Shown piece after piece: positions 6,163 through 6,179 of a stretch of 6,179 nt of DNA. The translations under genes were made by a program, and so were the position numbers. The DNA lies in contig JAGOGN010000092.1 in NCBI GenBank assembly GCA_017996675.1, positions 1-6,179 of the forward strand, read 5' to 3'. This DNA is from Lachnospiraceae bacterium (lineage in GTDB: Bacteria > Bacillota_A > Clostridia > Lachnospirales > Lachnospiraceae). The stretch's first letter is position 1; every line of letters begins with the position of its first letter. Below the pieces are notes generated by a model, which did no database searches, was not told the origin of the DNA, and saw only the letters and a program-made list of their open reading frames with translations.

Positions 6163-6179
6163 ATGACCCAGGCAAATAA
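6163..6179 (+). CDS. fliS: Start of a downstream flagellar gene, probably the chaperone FliS (3'-truncated)
   Basis: An ATG with an excellent ribosome site opens a frame reading M-T-Q-A-N before the window ends. In Firmicutes the gene after fliD is nearly always fliS, the cytoplasmic export chaperone that binds the flagellin C-terminus, and FliS proteins often begin with a short polar stretch before an A-Y-x-x-Y motif. The identification rests mostly on position; five residues cannot identify the family. Confidence 0.6.

Noticed and set aside
1..6179. A novel defence, mobile or biosynthetic system
   Set aside because: Every coding segment is explained by a known flagellar family; no integrase, transposase, repeat array or unassigned gene is present.

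Overview
This window is a stretch of a late (class III type) flagellar operon from an AT-rich, low-GC Gram-positive bacterium. All genes are on the + strand, each has a strong GGAGG-type ribosome binding site, and intergenic gaps are short. The order flgK-flgL-fliW-csrA-flaG-fliD-(fliS) and the protein sequences fit Clostridia. The unusually long FlgL and FlgK make a motile Lachnospiraceae (Roseburia/Butyrivibrio-like) the best guess, but the genus is inferred, not proven.

Layout: 1-1818 is flgK, cut at its 5' end by the window edge (the frame is open from base 1). 1833-3383 is flgL. 3405-3866 is fliW and 3868-4083 is csrA, one base apart. 4084-4172 is the only sizeable gap (89 bases). It holds a near-consensus SigD/FliA (sigma-28) promoter and a leader whose Shine-Dalgarno sits in the loop of a hairpin matching the CsrA/RsmE recognition rule. 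4173-4601 is flaG and 4613-6142 is fliD. 6163-6179 is the first five codons of a further gene, most likely fliS.

How the genes work together: FlgK and FlgL form the hook-filament junction. FliD caps the filament and folds flagellin, FlaG influences filament length or assembly, and FliS is the flagellin export chaperone. FliW and CsrA form the post-transcriptional switch known from Bacillus subtilis: CsrA blocks translation of flagellin mRNA, and FliW, when released from flagellin, antagonises CsrA. The most interesting signal is that the flaG leader, directly downstream of csrA, itself looks like a CsrA target. It has one hexaloop site on the Shine-Dalgarno and a second candidate at codons 11-15. 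This suggests the FliW-CsrA switch may also control the flaG-fliD(-fliS) unit. I see no mobile element, CRISPR array, RNA gene or clearly novel system; the gene content is ordinary and the novelty, if any, is regulatory.
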